From assembly GCA_003022435.1 (NCBI GenBank), contig PXUA01000019.1:119079-183078 (forward strand): a stretch of DNA of 64,000 nucleotides, read 5' to 3'. Below the pieces are notes generated by a model, which saw nothing but the letters and a program-made list of their open reading frames with translations, was not told the origin of the DNA and did not search any database. Positions 63,776 through 64,000 of the stretch are shown here, piece after piece. The stretch is from Bacteroidetes bacterium SW_9_63_38 (GTDB lineage: Bacteria > Bacteroidota > Rhodothermia > Rhodothermales > Salinibacteraceae). Every line of letters starts with the position of its first letter. The first letter of the stretch is position 1. The translations under genes and the position numbers were made by a program.

Positions 63776-63865
63776 CTTATGGGATTAATCGCCGGACGAC
63801 TGATTTTTTCTCACGACTCGAACGGGAAAAGTGCACGCCCGACGATTCGGCCGTGCAGGCCGGCT

Positions 63866-63936
63866 CTTCCCTATAGCCCTTCCCTGTAGGGCTTCCCTGT
63901 AGGCTCCGGTCGCCGAACGGAGCCTCTTCCCTGTAG
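63866..63936. repeat. CTTCCCTGTAG short repeat cluster
   Basis: CTTCCCTATAG at 63866, CTTCCCTGTAG at 63879 and 63892 (period 13) and again at 63926. Between the third and fourth copies is the hairpin GGCTCCG-GTCGCCGAA-CGGAGCC. It lies beyond the IS3 remnant in non-coding sequence. Confidence 0.6.
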
Positions 63937-64000
63937 AGCCCTCATCCCTGCCGCCGGTCGCTCCAATCGTCTTGTTCGTTGCCGAAAGCGCCGATTCTGG

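Overview
The window is G+C-rich bacterial chromosome. Its proteins are strongly acidic: Asp/Glu tails on RecA and the TerB-like protein, and Asp/Glu replacing Lys throughout. Gene content (Bacteroidota-type lipoproteins, a bifunctional hydrolase/OsmC protein, a TetR + ABC1-kinase pair, RNase R, a TamB-like giant protein) points to an extreme halophile of the Rhodothermota. A Salinibacter species is the most likely source. That placement rests on protein style and recall of relatives, not on a search.

Layout, left to right. 0-12 kb: recA, a PAP2 phosphatase, two lipoproteins, a minus-strand gamma-glutamyl cluster (GCS2-type ligase, class I glutamine amidotransferase, gamma-glutamylcyclotransferase), a DUF1015 protein and RNase R. 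12-21 kb: a TamB-like protein, aroB, a small methyltransferase, a TANGO2/NRDE protein and an alpha/beta-hydrolase-OsmC fusion. 21-25 kb: a BtuF/BtuC-like importer pair without its ATPase, then an orphan sigma54-type response regulator followed by a 128-bp inverted-repeat element that looks like a MITE. 25-32 kb: deoC, a SPOR lipoprotein, a DAO-family oxidoreductase and a thiamine block thiO-thiS-thiG-thiE-thiD with a structured leader. 32-40 kb: a small ribbon-helix-helix-like protein, tRNA-Arg(ACG), an ABC1/UbiB kinase with a TetR regulator, an M14 peptidase, a TPR protein and a DUF547 protein. 40-50 kb: gatB, a CxxC-less thioredoxin-fold lipoprotein, a methyltransferase, tpiA, a cyclic-nucleotide-binding protein, an AI-2E-family permease, a TerB-like protein, a class III cyclase-FHA fusion with a structured leader, a cysteine-poor FmdB-like protein and a monoacylglycerol-lipase-like hydrolase. 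51-63 kb: secD-secF, purA, a sensor kinase, a frameshifted sigma/anti-sigma remnant, a SAM hydroxide adenosyltransferase, a GbsR regulator, yraN and an acyl-CoA synthetase. 62.8-64 kb: a decayed accessory patch with an Ig-like-repeat pseudogene, an IS3-family remnant and short repeats.

Most of the window is ordinary housekeeping DNA. The points most worth a second look are the gamma-glutamyl cluster, which resembles haloarchaeal genes; the attenuator-like leaders ahead of the thiamine operon and the cyclase gene; the cyclic-nucleotide neighbourhood at 45.4-49.6 kb; the MITE; and the right-end debris. I saw no CRISPR array, rRNA, tmRNA, SRP RNA or RNase P RNA.
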